34,743 nt of DNA. Origin: Actinomycetota bacterium (GTDB taxonomy: Bacteria > Actinomycetota > Thermoleophilia > Gaiellales > Gaiellaceae). Below the pieces are notes generated by a model, which was given only the letters and a program-made list of their open reading frames with translations, had not been told where the DNA came from and ran no database searches. The stretch lies in NCBI GenBank assembly GCA_005884945.1, contig VAYM01000146.1:1-34743 (forward strand). Direction: 5' to 3'. Below, in pieces: positions 19,160 to 29,734 of this stretch; within the stretch, counting starts at the first letter, position 1, and every line of letters begins with the position of its first letter. A program made the translations under genes and the position numbers.

Positions 19160-19680
19160 TAGGCCTTGGTCTCCTTCCTCTTGCGCGTGGCTGTCGTCTT
19201 CTTCCTCGAACCTGTCGTCTTCTTGGCCGCGGCCGCCTTCTTCGCCGCGGGCTTGCGCTTGGGCTTCGGAGCTTCCTCAGTGGCAGCCGGAGCGGGCGGC
19301 TCAACGGCTCGTCCGACTTGTGGCTGTTCAACGAGCCGGACGGTGATGTGGCACGTGCGCTTCCGGATCCGTGCGACCCGGCCGCGGGCACGCGCTCGCC
19401 AGCGCTTCATCGTCGGACCTTCGTCCGCGTAGGCCGCGGCGACGATCATCTCGTCGCCGTTCAGCCGCAGGTCGGGGCGGGACTCCGCGTTCGCAACCGC
19501 CGAGTTCAGCACCTTCTCCACCTCACGCGCGATCGCGCGCTGCGAGAACGCCAGGATCGTCCGCGCCTCGGGCACGCTGCGCCCGCGGATCTGGTCGGTG
19601 ACCAGCCGCGCCTTGCGGGCGGACGAGCGCACCCACTTCGCCTCGGCGCGCACCTCGCGTGGTGTCTCTGTGGCGGCCAT
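19159..19680 (-). CDS. rplV: 50S ribosomal protein L22 with a histone-like C-terminal tail
   Basis: L22 lines the peptide exit tunnel. The core is residues 1-119: [20 protein letters not shown], then [15 protein letters not shown] and [20 protein letters not shown]. Residues 120-173 form a Lys/Ala/Pro/Thr-rich tail ([20 protein letters not shown] and [11 protein letters not shown]) resembling the basic tails of histone H1 or actinobacterial HU. I chose ATG 19678-19680, which makes TGATG with the rpsS stop; the frame is open further upstream through rpsS. The tail would protrude from the solvent side near the tunnel exit. Confidence 0.95.
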   Translation of the reverse strand: MAATETPREVRAEAKWVRSSARKARLVTDQIRGRSVPEARTILAFSQRAIAREVEKVLNSAVANAESRPDLRLNGDEMIVAAAYADEGPTMKRWRARARGRVARIRKRTCHITVRLVEQPQVGRAVEPPAPAATEEAPKPKRKPAAKKAAAAKKTTGSRKKTTATRKRKETKA

Positions 19681-19967
19681 CAGGTCTTTCTCTTCACCTC
19701 GGTCTTGCGGTCGCCGGAGTGGGCGCGGAACGTCCGGGTCGGTGCGAACTCGCCGAGCTTGTGTCCGACCATCTGCTCGGAGATGAAGACGGGCACGTGC
19801 TTGCGGCCGTCGTGGACCGCGATCGTGTGCCCGACCATCTCGGGGAAGACCGTTGACGTGCGCGACCACGTGCGGACCATCCGCTTCTCGTTCTTCTCGT
19901 TCATCGCCTCGATGCGGCTCATCAGCCGCTCCTCGACGAAAGGCCCCTTCTTGCTGCTGCGTGACAC
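19680..19967 (-). CDS. rpsS: 30S ribosomal protein S19
   Basis: S19 sits in the head of the small subunit and contacts A-site tRNA through its tail. The 95-residue protein has the family pattern [20 protein letters not shown], then [20 protein letters not shown] and [20 protein letters not shown]. The start is GTG 19965-19967, right after the rplB stop. Size and sequence are ordinary. Confidence 0.98.
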   Translation of the reverse strand: MSRSSKKGPFVEERLMSRIEAMNEKNEKRMVRTWSRTSTVFPEMVGHTIAVHDGRKHVPVFISEQMVGHKLGEFAPTRTFRAHSGDRKTEVKRKT

Positions 19968-20810
19968 CTAGCGCTTTTCCTTTCCGCGACGCCGACTGCG
20001 AACGATCAACCTGTTCGATTCCTTGTGCTTCTTCCGTGTGCGCTTGCCCAGCGTCGGCACGCCCCAGGGCGTGACCGGATGCCGCCCACCCTTCGACTTC
20101 CCCTCGCCGCCGCCGTGCGGGTGGTCGACCGGGTTCATCGCCGAGCCGCGCACCGAAGGCCGCTTGCCCTGCCAGCGGCTCCTCCCTGCCTTGCCGCCGG
20201 AGATGTTCTCGTGGTCGACGTTGCCGACCTGCCCCACGGTAGCGCGGCAGGCCAGCGGGACGCGGCGCATCTCGCCGGAGGGGAGACGAAGGACGCCGTA
20301 GCCCTCGTCCTTCGCGACAAGCTGCACGCCGGCGCCCGCGCTGCGCGCCAGCTGTCCGCCCTTGGCCGGCTTCAGCTCGACGTTGTGGACGAGCGTGCCG
20401 GTCGGGATGTTTGCCAGCGGCAGGGCGTTGCCCGGGCGGATGTCCGCGTTGGGGCCTGACTCGACGGTCGCGCCGACTCGCAGCCGCGCGGGCGCGAGGA
20501 TGTACGACTTCGCCCCGTCCGCGTAGTGCAGGAGCGCGATCCGCGCCGAGCGGTTCGGGTCGTACTCGATCGCCGCGACCTTGGCGGGGACACCGTCCTT
20601 CTGCCGCTTGAAGTCGATGACGCGGTAGCGTCGCTTATGGCCCCCGCCCTGGTGACGCGTCGTGATCCGCCCGGCGTTGTTGCGGCCGCCCTTCTTCGTC
20701 AGCTTCTCGGTCAGCGCCTTCTCGGGCTTCGTCTTCGTGATCTCCTCGAACGTCGAGACCGTCATGAAGCGGCGGCCCGCAGAGGTCGGCTTGTACTTCT
20801 TGAGCGCCAC
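19968..20810 (-). CDS. rplB: 50S ribosomal protein L2
   Basis: L2 is needed for subunit joining and lies near the peptidyl transferase centre. The 280-residue protein has [20 protein letters not shown] near the N-terminus, the SH3-like middle ([18 protein letters not shown]) and the invariant [20 protein letters not shown] with the essential histidine, ending in a basic tail. The start is GTG 20808-20810, sharing one base with the rplW stop (TAGTG). Confidence 0.98.
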   Translation of the reverse strand: MALKKYKPTSAGRRFMTVSTFEEITKTKPEKALTEKLTKKGGRNNAGRITTRHQGGGHKRRYRVIDFKRQKDGVPAKVAAIEYDPNRSARIALLHYADGAKSYILAPARLRVGATVESGPNADIRPGNALPLANIPTGTLVHNVELKPAKGGQLARSAGAGVQLVAKDEGYGVLRLPSGEMRRVPLACRATVGQVGNVDHENISGGKAGRSRWQGKRPSVRGSAMNPVDHPHGGGEGKSKGGRHPVTPWGVPTLGKRTRKKHKESNRLIVRSRRRGKEKR

Positions 20811-21106
20811 TAGATTTGAGCCCCCTGGAAGATCTCGATGCTGTCGCCCTCACGGAGCTGGACGATCGCCTTCTTCCACCCGGGCTTCTTGCCCTTGTGC
20901 ATGCCGCGCCGCTTCGGCTTCGGCTGCACCATCGAGATGTTCACGCGCTCGACCTTGACGCCGAACAGCTGCTCGACGGCTTGGCGGACCTGCGTCTTGT
21001 GCGCGTCGGGGTGGACGCGAAAGCTGTACTTCCGGTCGTCGACGAGGCCGTAGGCCTTCTCGGTCACGACCGGCGCAAGGAGCACTTCGTTCGGGTGCAG
21101 ACTCAT
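20810..21106 (-). CDS. rplW: 50S ribosomal protein L23
   Basis: L23 is the main docking point for trigger factor and SRP at the tunnel exit. The 98-residue protein has [40 protein letters not shown] and the loop [20 protein letters not shown]. The ATG at 21104-21106 overlaps the rplD stop as ATGA. The frame continues upstream, but this start matches the family and the coupling. Confidence 0.97.
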   Translation of the reverse strand: MSLHPNEVLLAPVVTEKAYGLVDDRKYSFRVHPDAHKTQVRQAVEQLFGVKVERVNISMVQPKPKRRGMHKGKKPGWKKAIVQLREGDSIEIFQGAQI

Positions 21107-21732
21107 GAGGCACGCCCCTGAACGGCTTCGAGCGCCTCCTCCGTCACGAGCAGCGAGCGCGCCCACACGGCGGCGGCGACGTTCAGCTCGCTTGGTGCGC
21201 ACACGACGACGGACTCGATGTTGCGGAAGGACTTGATCACGTTCTCCTCCTCGTCCGTCGCGACGACGACGAACGGCGCCTCCTTGCCCCATGACGCGAG
21301 CAGGCCGGTCGCACGCTTCGTCGACGGCGCGTCGAAGCCGGAGCCGTCGAGGACGCCGAACGTCCCGTTCGACGCGTGCGACGACAGCGCGCCGCGCAGC
21401 GCAGCGTGCCGAGCCTTGCGGTTGACCTTCACCTCGAAGTTGCGCCCACCGGTCGGGAACGCGACGCCGCCGCCCGTCCAGTGCGGTGCGCGCGTCGTGC
21501 CGGCGCGTGCCCGGCCGGTGCCCTTCTGGCGCCACGGCTTCGAGCGCCCGCCGGAGACGAATCCGCGCGTCTTCGCGCCGCGCGTCGCCGACCGCTGCTC
21601 GTTCATCTCCGCGCGCACGGTCTCGTGCACGAGGTGCGGCTTGATCTCGGCGGCGAAGACGGACGCTTCCAGCGTCACGTCCTTGGCCTTCTTGCCGGCC
21701 GCGTCGAGGAGCGGTGCCGTCGGAGCGGGCAT
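21103..21732 (-). CDS. rplD: 50S ribosomal protein L4
   Basis: L4 lines the exit tunnel with L22, and in E. coli it also regulates the S10 operon. The 209-residue protein has the tunnel loop [20 protein letters not shown] and [18 protein letters not shown], then the C-terminal fold with [20 protein letters not shown]. The ATG at 21730-21732 forms TGATG with the rplC stop. I found no clear L4-responsive leader before rpsJ, where the gap is only 74 bp. Confidence 0.97.
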   Translation of the reverse strand: MPAPTAPLLDAAGKKAKDVTLEASVFAAEIKPHLVHETVRAEMNEQRSATRGAKTRGFVSGGRSKPWRQKGTGRARAGTTRAPHWTGGGVAFPTGGRNFEVKVNRKARHAALRGALSSHASNGTFGVLDGSGFDAPSTKRATGLLASWGKEAPFVVVATDEEENVIKSFRNIESVVVCAPSELNVAAAVWARSLLVTEEALEAVQGRAS

Positions 21733-22358
21733 CAGCGTCGCGCCTCCTCGCGGACTTCGACGAACCCGTTCTTCGGGCCCGGGACCGCGCCCTTCACGAG
21801 GAGGAGATTCCGCTCCGGATCGACGCCGTGCACAACGAGGCCGACCTGCGTCGCCCGCTTGCCGCCGAGGCGCCCCGGGAGTCGCGTGCCCTTGAAGACG
21901 CGCGACGGCGTCGCGGACGCGCCGATGGAGCCGGGAGCGCGGATGTTGTGGGAGCCGTGGGTCTTGGGACCGCGATGGAAGCGATGCCGCTTGATCGTCC
22001 CGGCGAAGCCTTTCCCGTGCGAGACGCCGGTGACCTTCACCTTCTCGCCCGGCTCGAACGCCTCGACGGTGACGTTCTCGCCGACGACGAGCGCGCTCTG
22101 TCCGCGGAGCTCCAGCAGCCGTCGATACGCACCGTCGACGTCGTTCTTCTTGAGGTGCCCGGCTGCCGCCTTCGTGATCTTGCGCTCGGGTACGGCCTCG
22201 TAGGCGATCTGGACGGCGTCGTAGCCGTCCGCATCGGAGGTCTTCACCTGCACGACGGGACAAGGGGCCGCCTCGATCACCGTCACCGGCGTGACGACGC
22301 CCGTCTCCTCGTCGAAGACGCGCGTCATGCCGAGCTTTCTGCCCACGATTCCTTTCAC
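21732..22358 (-). CDS. rplC: 50S ribosomal protein L3
   Basis: L3 is an early assembly protein whose loop reaches the peptidyl transferase centre. The 208-residue protein begins [20 protein letters not shown] and contains [40 protein letters not shown] and [20 protein letters not shown]. The start is GTG 22356-22358, overlapping the rpsJ stop as GTGA; this agrees with the family N-terminus, while the open frame upstream lies in rpsJ. Nothing is unusual. Confidence 0.97.
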   Translation of the reverse strand: MKGIVGRKLGMTRVFDEETGVVTPVTVIEAAPCPVVQVKTSDADGYDAVQIAYEAVPERKITKAAAGHLKKNDVDGAYRRLLELRGQSALVVGENVTVEAFEPGEKVKVTGVSHGKGFAGTIKRHRFHRGPKTHGSHNIRAPGSIGASATPSRVFKGTRLPGRLGGKRATQVGLVVHGVDPERNLLLVKGAVPGPKNGFVEVREEARR

Positions 22359-22660
22359 AGCTTGATCTCGATGTCGACGCCGGCCGGAAGGTCGAGCCGC
22401 ATCAGCGAGTCGACAGTCTTCGGCGTCGGCGAATGGATGTCGATCAGCCGCTTGTGCGTGCGCACCTCGAAGTGCTCGCGCGAGTCCTTGTCCTTGAACG
22501 GCGAGCGGATCACGCAATAGACGTTCTTCTCGGTGGGCAGCGGCACAGGGCCGGTGATGGTGGCGCCGGTCCGCTGGGCCGTCTCGACGATCGACTGTGC
22601 CGACCGGTCGAGCTGCTGGTGGTCGTAGCCCTTGAGTCGGATACGAATTTTCTGAGCCAA
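22355..22660 (-). CDS. rpsJ: 30S ribosomal protein S10
   Basis: S10 sits in the head of the small subunit and, with NusB, takes part in rRNA antitermination. The 101-residue product matches [20 protein letters not shown], then [20 protein letters not shown] and [20 protein letters not shown]. The start is TTG 22658-22660, since no ATG or GTG fits the family N-terminus; AGGGG at 22669-22673 is 8 nt upstream. The 74-bp gap to tuf contains a GTAGCGCGCTAC palindrome (22727-22738) but no terminator or clear promoter. Confidence 0.96.
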   Translation of the reverse strand: MAQKIRIRLKGYDHQQLDRSAQSIVETAQRTGATITGPVPLPTEKNVYCVIRSPFKDKDSREHFEVRTHKRLIDIHSPTPKTVDSLMRLDLPAGVDIEIKL

Positions 22661-22734
22661 CGAACCGGCCCCTAGCCTTTCTCGGTGTCTTCGGTAGTTG
22701 TCTTGTTTCTCACGTAACTCGGGCGCGTAGCGCG

Positions 22735-23928
22735 CTACTTGATGACTTCGGTGACTACGCCCGCACCGACGGTGCGGCCGCCCTCGCGGACGGCGAAGCG
22801 CAGACCCTGGTCCATGGCGATCGGCTGAATCAGCTCGACCTCCATGTTCGTGTTGTCGCCCGGCATGACCATCTCCTGGCCCTCCGGGAGCTTGATCGCG
22901 CCCGTCACGTCCGTCGTCCGGAAGTAGAACTGCGGGCGGTAGTTGTTGAAGAACGGCGTGTGGCGGCCGCCCTCGTCCTTCGAGAGGACGTACACCTCGG
23001 CCTTGAAGTGCGTGTGCGGCGTGATCGAGCCGGGCTTCGCGAGCACCTGGCCGCGCTCGACCTCCTCGCGCTTGACGCCGCGGAGCAGCGCGCCGGCGTT
23101 GTCGCCGGCCTGCGCGAAGTCGAGGGTCTTCTGGAACATCTCGAGACCCGTGACGACAGTCTTCTCGATCTCCGGGTGGATGCCGACGATCTCGACCTCG
23201 TTACCCGACTTGATCTGACCCTGCTCGATGCGGCCCGTGACGACGGTGCCGCGGCCGGTGATCGTGAACACGTCCTCGATCGGCATCAGGAACGGCTTGT
23301 CGACGTCCCGCTGCGGCTCGGGGATGTACGAGTCGACCTGCTCCATGAGCTCGAGGATCTTCGGCGTCCACTCGCCGTCGCCCTCGAGCGCCTTCAGCGC
23401 CGACACCTGCACGACGGGGATGTCGTCGCCGGGGAACTCGTAGCGCGAGAGAAGCTCGCGCACCTCGAGCTCGACCAGCTCCAGCAGCTCGGGGTCGTCG
23501 ACCATGTCGGCCTTGTTGAGCGCGACGACGATCGACGGCACCTCGACCTGGCGGGCGAGCAGGATGTGCTCGCGCGTCTGCGGCATCGGCCCGTCGGCGG
23601 CCGACACGACGAGGATCGCACCGTCCATCTGGGCGGCGCCGGTGATCATGTTCTTGATGTAGTCGGCGTGCCCCGGGCAGTCGACGTGAGCGTAGTGACG
23701 GTTCTCCGTCTCGTACTCGACGTGCGAAGTGTTGATCGTGATGCCGCGCGCCTTCTCTTCCGGCGCGTTGTCGATCTCCTCGAAGCTCTTGATACCCGTC
23801 TGCGACGTCCCCTGCTCCGCGAGCACCTTCGTGATCGCCGCGGTCAGCGTCGTCTTCCCGTGGTCGATGTGACCGATCGTGCCGACGTTGAGGTGCGGCT
23901 TCGTGCGCTCGAACTTCTGCTTTGCCAT
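22735..23928 (-). CDS. tuf: Elongation factor Tu
   Basis: EF-Tu delivers aminoacyl-tRNA to the ribosome. The 397-residue GTPase has G1 GHIDHGKT near residue 19, G2 [16 protein letters not shown]3 [13 protein letters not shown]4 [10 protein letters not shown] and G5 SALKALEGD, then the two beta-barrel domains. The ATG at 23926-23928 has a strong AAGGAGAGG ribosome-binding site, as expected for a very highly expressed gene. Its position after fusA is standard for the str operon. Confidence 0.99.
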   Translation of the reverse strand: MAKQKFERTKPHLNVGTIGHIDHGKTTLTAAITKVLAEQGTSQTGIKSFEEIDNAPEEKARGITINTSHVEYETENRHYAHVDCPGHADYIKNMITGAAQMDGAILVVSAADGPMPQTREHILLARQVEVPSIVVALNKADMVDDPELLELVELEVRELLSRYEFPGDDIPVVQVSALKALEGDGEWTPKILELMEQVDSYIPEPQRDVDKPFLMPIEDVFTITGRGTVVTGRIEQGQIKSGNEVEIVGIHPEIEKTVVTGLEMFQKTLDFAQAGDNAGALLRGVKREEVERGQVLAKPGSITPHTHFKAEVYVLSKDEGGRHTPFFNNYRPQFYFRTTDVTGAIKLPEGQEMVMPGDNTNMEVELIQPIAMDQGLRFAVREGGRTVGAGVVTEVIK

Positions 23929-23947
23929 GCCTCTCCTTCCTCGGTTC

Positions 23948-26038
<2,091 letters not shown>

Positions 26039-26043
26039 CTCGG

Positions 26044-26430
26044 TTACCACCTGTAGTGCGCGAAGGCCTTGTTCGCCTGCGCCATCCGGTAGACGTCGTC
26101 CTTGCGCTTGAACGCGCCGCCCTGCTGATTGAGCGCGTCGAGGATCTCGTTCGAGAGCTTGTCGACCATGCCCTTCTCGCGGCGCTGGCGCGCGTAGTCC
26201 ACGAGCCAGCGGAGCACCGGCGTCACCGTCTTGACCGCCTGCTCCAGGACCTCGACGGGCGGCTTCCCCGTCTTCTCGCTGATCCGCTCGAGCGCGCTGT
26301 AGACGATCGCCTCGGCGGTCGACTTCTTCCCGTTGCTCATCACCTTGTTGATCACCTGCGTGACCAGCGGCGAGCTGTAGACAGGGTCGGGCTCTACCGG
26401 CCGAACCTGGATTTCTGCTCGGCGAGGCAT
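26044..26430 (-). CDS. rpsG: 30S ribosomal protein S7 lacking its beta-hairpin
   Basis: S7 starts assembly of the 16S rRNA 3' domain, and its beta-hairpin reaches the E site and S11. This product is 128 residues, against 156 or more normally. Residues 1-71 align without gaps to E. coli S7 ([16 protein letters not shown], then [19 protein letters not shown] and [11 protein letters not shown]). Residue 74 then matches E. coli R102 ([16 protein letters not shown]), and the end [18 protein letters not shown] is normal. E. coli residues of about 72-99, the whole hairpin, are absent. The loss is in frame, at about 26211-26222. The gene is intact otherwise and coupled to rpsL by TGATG. It may be a real lineage trait or an assembly deletion. 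Confidence 0.93.
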   Translation of the reverse strand: MPRRAEIQVRPVEPDPVYSSPLVTQVINKVMSNGKKSTAEAIVYSALERISEKTGKPPVEVLEQAVKTVTPVLRWLVDYARQRREKGMVDKLSNEILDALNQQGGAFKRKDDVYRMAQANKAFAHYRW

Positions 26431-26801
26431 CAGGAGCTCTTCTTGGCTCCGTAGCGGGACCGCGCCTGCTTGCGATCTGCGACACCGGACGTATCGAGGG
26501 CAGCGCGGATGATCTTGTAACGGAAGCCTGGCAGGTCGGCCGTGCGGCCGCCGCGGATGAGGACGACGGAGTGCTCCTGGAGATTGTGTCCCTCGCCGGG
26601 GATGTAGGCGCCGACTTCCTGACCGTTCGTCAGGCGGACGCGCGCGACCTTCCGCAGCGCGGAGTTCGGCTTACGCGGCGTGTTGGTGTACACGCGCGTG
26701 CAGACCCCCCGCTTCTGCGGCGCGCCTTCGAGCGCAGGGCTCTTGGTCTTGCTCTTGAGCGTCTTGCGGCCCTTGCGAACGAGTTGATTGACCGTGGGCA
26801 T
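26430..26801 (-). CDS. rpsL: 30S ribosomal protein S12
   Basis: S12 forms part of the decoding centre. The 123-residue protein has [20 protein letters not shown], the streptomycin-sensitive type [20 protein letters not shown] with Lys in the usual positions, and [20 protein letters not shown]. The ATG at 26799-26801 follows GGAGG at 26805-26809. It is the first gene of the supercluster transcript, behind its own promoter and a structured leader. It is not adjacent to rpoC; four other genes intervene. Confidence 0.98.
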   Translation of the reverse strand: MPTVNQLVRKGRKTLKSKTKSPALEGAPQKRGVCTRVYTNTPRKPNSALRKVARVRLTNGQEVGAYIPGEGHNLQEHSVVLIRGGRTADLPGFRYKIIRAALDTSGVADRKQARSRYGAKKSS

Positions 26802-26809
26802 GAACCTCC

Positions 26810-26865
26810 GAAAAGTCCCTTTTCACACAACAACGGTCGGCGGGGCCCGCTGGCCCTGCCAACCG
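26810..26865 (-). promoter_or_regulatory. Structured 5' leader of the rpsL transcript
   Basis: Two hairpins fill the predicted leader of about 65 nt. At 26834-26865, CGGTTGGC pairs with GCCGACCG (8 bp, one G-U), and GGGCC pairs with GGCCC inside it, with one mismatch and a 4-nt loop. This stem would begin at the very 5' end of the RNA. At 26810-26824, GAAAAG, loop GGA, CTTTTC lies directly before the GGAGG ribosome-binding site. No T run follows, so neither looks like a terminator. Confidence 0.5.
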
Positions 26866-26873
26866 GACGACGG

Positions 26874-26902
26874 ATGGTACCGAAACTCGAAGACCCTCGC
26901 AA
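26874..26902 (-). promoter_or_regulatory. Sigma70-like promoter of the rpsL-led ribosomal transcript
   Basis: On the minus strand TTGCGA (26902-26897) and TACCAT (26879-26874) are exactly 17 bp apart, and transcription would start near 26867. This is the best promoter in the window. The rest of the 257-bp gap (26802-27058) holds the leader hairpins and the start region of the divergent GGDEF gene, for which I see no convincing promoter. Confidence 0.65.
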
Positions 26903-27058
26903 ACGCGGAAACCCGCATGAAAAGCGCATCTGCGGCGCAGCTTTGCGCGTTTCCTCACAAGTGGAGAGACGGCGGTTTTCCGACTTGCAAATCGTGGAGA
27001 GGCGGGCCGAAGGCGCCTACAGTGAGATTCCGGGGAGGTTTGCGGACCCGTTGAGGCG

Positions 27059-28207
27059 ATGACGAACATCCTGATCGGCATCTGTGCCGGGCTGGGAGCT
27101 CTCGTGCTCCTCCTGATCGGGCTGCTCGTCGCGCGCCGCAGGAAGAGCTCGTCGGCCGACGAGCGCTTCGGCGAGGTGGTCGAAAGCCTGAACGCGCGGA
27201 TGGACGAGCTCGCCCGCGAGCTTCAGGGCGCCCTCGAGCGTGCGGAGGAGGAAAGCCGACGCGGTCGCCTCTTCAGCCAACTGACGGGCTCGATCGACCT
27301 GGACGAGGTGCTCTCGCGGACGCTCGAAGCGGCGGGCGGCCTCGACGGCGCGGACGCCGCGCTCGTCCTGCTCCCGGACCCCGAGGACGGCAAGCCGCTC
27401 GTCGCGACGCTGGGCCTCTCGGTCGAGGAGGCCGAACGCCACGCGATCACGGGCCCGCCCGACGGCCGGCTGGCGCGCTCGATCACGATGTCCTACACGT
27501 ACCCGCACGTCGACCGTGAGGGCGGGCCCGAGAACGCCGCCATCCACGCGGGCCTCGCCGTGCCGATGGCCGGGGACGGTGCCTCGATCGGATACTTGAC
27601 GATCTTCACGCGCGAGAAAGGGCGGACGTTCGGCGAGGACGACGTCCTGGAGCTCGAGACGCTCGCAACACACGCCGGCCCCGCGATCGAGAACGCGCGC
27701 CGCTTCCGGGAGGCGCGGCAGCTCGCCGACCTCGACGCGCTCACCGGGCTCCACAACCGCCGCTTCTTCCACGAGACGCTCGCGCGCGAGGTCGCGCGCG
27801 CACACCGCTACGACCGCAGGCTCGCGCTCGTCCTCTTCGACCTCGACGACTTCAAGGAGATCAACGACAAGATCGGCCACCTCGCCGGAGACTCCGTGCT
27901 CGCGGAGGCCGCGGTGCGCATGCGCAGCGTCGTCCGCTCGGCGGACATCGCATGCCGGGTCGGCGGCGACGAGTTCGCCGTCGTGCTGCCGGAGTCGGCG
28001 CTCGACGACGCCGACCAGCTGTACCGGCGGATCCAGAACGCCGTGTCGGCGCGCCCGATCGGACAGGTCGGGAAGATCTTCCTGTCCGCCGGCGTCGCGG
28101 AGCTTCGGCCCGAGGACGACGCGGTGACGTTCTTCGAGCGCGCAGATCACGCGCTCTATCGGGCGAAAGACGCCGGCAAGGGCCGCGTCGTGGCAGCGAA
28201 CACGTAG
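27059..28207 (+). CDS. Membrane-anchored GAF-GGDEF diguanylate cyclase
   Basis: A 382-residue enzyme likely to make cyclic di-GMP from two GTP. One membrane segment lies at residues 4-25, followed by a helical linker (about 33-70) and a GAF-like sensor domain (about 72-215). The GGDEF domain starts near 222 (LADLDALTGLHNRRFF). The metal-binding D261 is in LFDLDDFKEIND, and the signature GGDEF is intact at 302-306. An RSAD inhibitory site at 293-296 suggests product feedback. ATG 27059 has only a GAGG very close upstream, so initiation may be weak. It is divergent from rpsL. Its signal is not known. Confidence 0.92.
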   Translation: MTNILIGICAGLGALVLLLIGLLVARRRKSSSADERFGEVVESLNARMDELARELQGALERAEEESRRGRLFSQLTGSIDLDEVLSRTLEAAGGLDGADAALVLLPDPEDGKPLVATLGLSVEEAERHAITGPPDGRLARSITMSYTYPHVDREGGPENAAIHAGLAVPMAGDGASIGYLTIFTREKGRTFGEDDVLELETLATHAGPAIENARRFREARQLADLDALTGLHNRRFFHETLAREVARAHRYDRRLALVLFDLDDFKEINDKIGHLAGDSVLAEAAVRMRSVVRSADIACRVGGDEFAVVLPESALDDADQLYRRIQNAVSARPIGQVGKIFLSAGVAELRPEDDAVTFFERADHALYRAKDAGKGRVVAANT

Positions 28208-28218
28208 CGCTGAGCAGC

Positions 28219-28247
28219 GAAGGTTCAGAGCTCAGGTCCGAACCTTC
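28219..28247. repeat. 8-bp inverted repeat between the GGDEF and deacetylase genes
   Basis: GAAGGTTC and GAACCTTC are perfect complements around a 13-nt loop. It follows the cyclase stop by 11 bp and ends just before the AGGG ribosome-binding site of the deacetylase gene. With no T run it is more like an operator or RNA hairpin than a terminator. Confidence 0.4.
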
Positions 28248-28260
28248 CTAGGGTGTGCGC

Positions 28261-29154
28261 ATGGACGTGAGACCGACGCTCCTGCTGAGCATCGACTTCG
28301 AGGACTGGCACCAGCTCGTCCACCGACGGCTCGGACGCGTCGACTGGGACCGGCCGCACCCGGCCTTTCCACGACAGGTTCACGCGCTCCTCGACCTTCT
28401 CGACGAGCTCGACGCGACGGCGACCTTCTTCATGCTCGGGATGACCGTCGCGAACTACCCCGAACTCACATGCGAGATCGTGGCGCGCGGACACGAGCCG
28501 GCATCACACGGCTTCGCGCACGTCCGCGTGCACGCGCAGATGCGCGAGCAGTTCGAGTCCGACGTCCGCCGAAGCGTCGAGACGATCGAACAGGTGACGG
28601 GACGGCGGCCGATCGCCTACCGAGCACCCGCGTTCTCGATCACGCGCCGCACGCCGTGGGCCTACGAGATCCTCTCGCAGCTCGGGTTTCGCTGCGATTC
28701 GAGCCAGTACGACTCGCCGCGCATCCCGGAGCGCATCGGCGCCATTCCCGACGCGCCCTACCGACTCCGCCTTTCGTCGGGGCCGGAGCTCTGGGAGTTT
28801 CCCGTCGCGACGTGGGGACCGGTCCCGATCGGCGGCGGCAGCTACTGGCGCCTCCTGCCTGCGCCGCTCATCCGTCGAGGGCTCGACGACTTCCGCGTCC
28901 TGTACTTCCATCCGTACGAGTTCGCAGCGGAGCCGCTACGAGCGAACCTGCCGCCGTCGCCGACGCCGCGGCAACGCGCCACCGCCACGGGTCGAAGCCT
29001 GTGGCGTAACGCCGGCCGCGGGCTCGTGGCGAAGCGGCTGCGGCAAGTCGCGCGGCGGTATCGGCTCGTCTCGTACGATCAGGCGTATGACGACGTCGCC
29101 CGACGCTACGGGACGCGTACGCGAGCACTTTCGCAGGAAGGCGTTCTCGTTTGA
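28261..29154 (+). CDS. Polysaccharide deacetylase, exosortase-associated style
   Basis: A 297-residue carbohydrate esterase family 4 protein that would remove acetyl groups from a cell-surface polysaccharide. SIDFEDWHQ (D12, D15) matches the first motif of the XrtA/PEP-CTERM-linked deacetylases better than the common TFDDG form. ATATFFMLGMTVANYPEL follows, then SHGFAH with metal ligands H83 and H87, YRAPAFSI, and a C-terminal FHPYEF. No signal peptide is seen. No exosortase gene is in this window. I chose the ATG at 28261, with AGGG 7 nt upstream, over a GTG two codons earlier. The 3' end overlaps the methyltransferase by 68 bp. Confidence 0.88.
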   Translation: MDVRPTLLLSIDFEDWHQLVHRRLGRVDWDRPHPAFPRQVHALLDLLDELDATATFFMLGMTVANYPELTCEIVARGHEPASHGFAHVRVHAQMREQFESDVRRSVETIEQVTGRRPIAYRAPAFSITRRTPWAYEILSQLGFRCDSSQYDSPRIPERIGAIPDAPYRLRLSSGPELWEFPVATWGPVPIGGGSYWRLLPAPLIRRGLDDFRVLYFHPYEFAAEPLRANLPPSPTPRQRATATGRSLWRNAGRGLVAKRLRQVARRYRLVSYDQAYDDVARRYGTRTRALSQEGVLV

Positions 29155-29734
29155 CCATCTCTACGACGAGGAGCACGCGCTGCAGCGGCTTCTTCGTCCC
29201 GGGCTGTTCAACCGGCGCGAGCTCGCGCTTTCCGTGGCGCTCGACCACGACCGGCCGAGCGTCCTCGACGTCGGCGGCGGCTCCGGCCGCATCGGCGAGC
29301 TGATCCTCGAGCAGGGCGCGTCCCGCTACGTCGACGTCGATCTGTCGGACACGATGCTCGACCTCGCGCGCGAGCGGCTCGCCCGCTTCGACGAGAAGGT
29401 CGAGCTCGTCCAGGGAGACTTCCTCACGACGCCGGTCGACGGCCCGTTCGACGTCGTGCTCGCGCTCGGTTACTTCGACTACATCGAGGACGCGGCGGCC
29501 CATCTCCGCCGGATGCGGGAGCTCTGCGGCGGATCGGCCGTTGCGAGCTTCCCCCGCTGGACCTGGACGAAGGGACCGATCCGCAAGCTTCGCTACGAGG
29601 TGATCAACAACTGCCCGATCTTCGACTACACCGAAGACGGGCTGCGCGCGTTGCTCGCCGATGCGGGTTTCGCCGGCGCGGAGCTGCACACGGGGAAGTC
29701 CGGCTTCCTGGCAGTCGCGCGCGCTACGACGTGA
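29087..29734 (+). CDS. Class I SAM-dependent methyltransferase
   Basis: A 215-residue cytosolic methyltransferase. After a lead-in (VREHFRRKAFSFDHLY) that is common in this group, the SAM-binding motif I VLDVGGGSG is at 59-67 and the acidic end of strand 2 is in VDVDLSDTML near 82-91. FDVVLALGYFDYIEDAAAHL carries motif III-like features. The closest general type is a small-molecule or sugar methyltransferase, and the substrate cannot be assigned. The ATG at 29087 lies inside the deacetylase gene (68-bp overlap). There is no later start that keeps the conserved lead-in. The tight pairing suggests both act on one surface or secreted glycan. Confidence 0.85.
   Translation: MTTSPDATGRVREHFRRKAFSFDHLYDEEHALQRLLRPGLFNRRELALSVALDHDRPSVLDVGGGSGRIGELILEQGASRYVDVDLSDTMLDLARERLARFDEKVELVQGDFLTTPVDGPFDVVLALGYFDYIEDAAAHLRRMRELCGGSAVASFPRWTWTKGPIRKLRYEVINNCPIFDYTEDGLRALLADAGFAGAELHTGKSGFLAVARATT

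Noticed and set aside
17327-19162. 611-codon open frame on the plus strand opposite rpmC, rplP and rpsC
   Set aside because: It is antisense to three certain ribosomal genes and has the repetitive Arg/Leu composition of a shadow frame.
22661-22734. Possible separate promoter for the S10 block between tuf and rpsJ
   Set aside because: No -35/-10 pair with proper spacing was found in the 74 bp; co-transcription with tuf is more likely.
22727-22738. GTAGCGCGCTAC palindrome at the tuf stop codon
   Set aside because: The loop would be too short for a full hairpin, there is no T run, and GC-rich 12-mers of this kind are not rare here; no function can be supported.
26930-27058. TTGCAA (26985-26990) and TACAGT (27018-27023) as a promoter for the GGDEF gene
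   Set aside because: The spacer is 27 bp, too long for a sigma70-type promoter.
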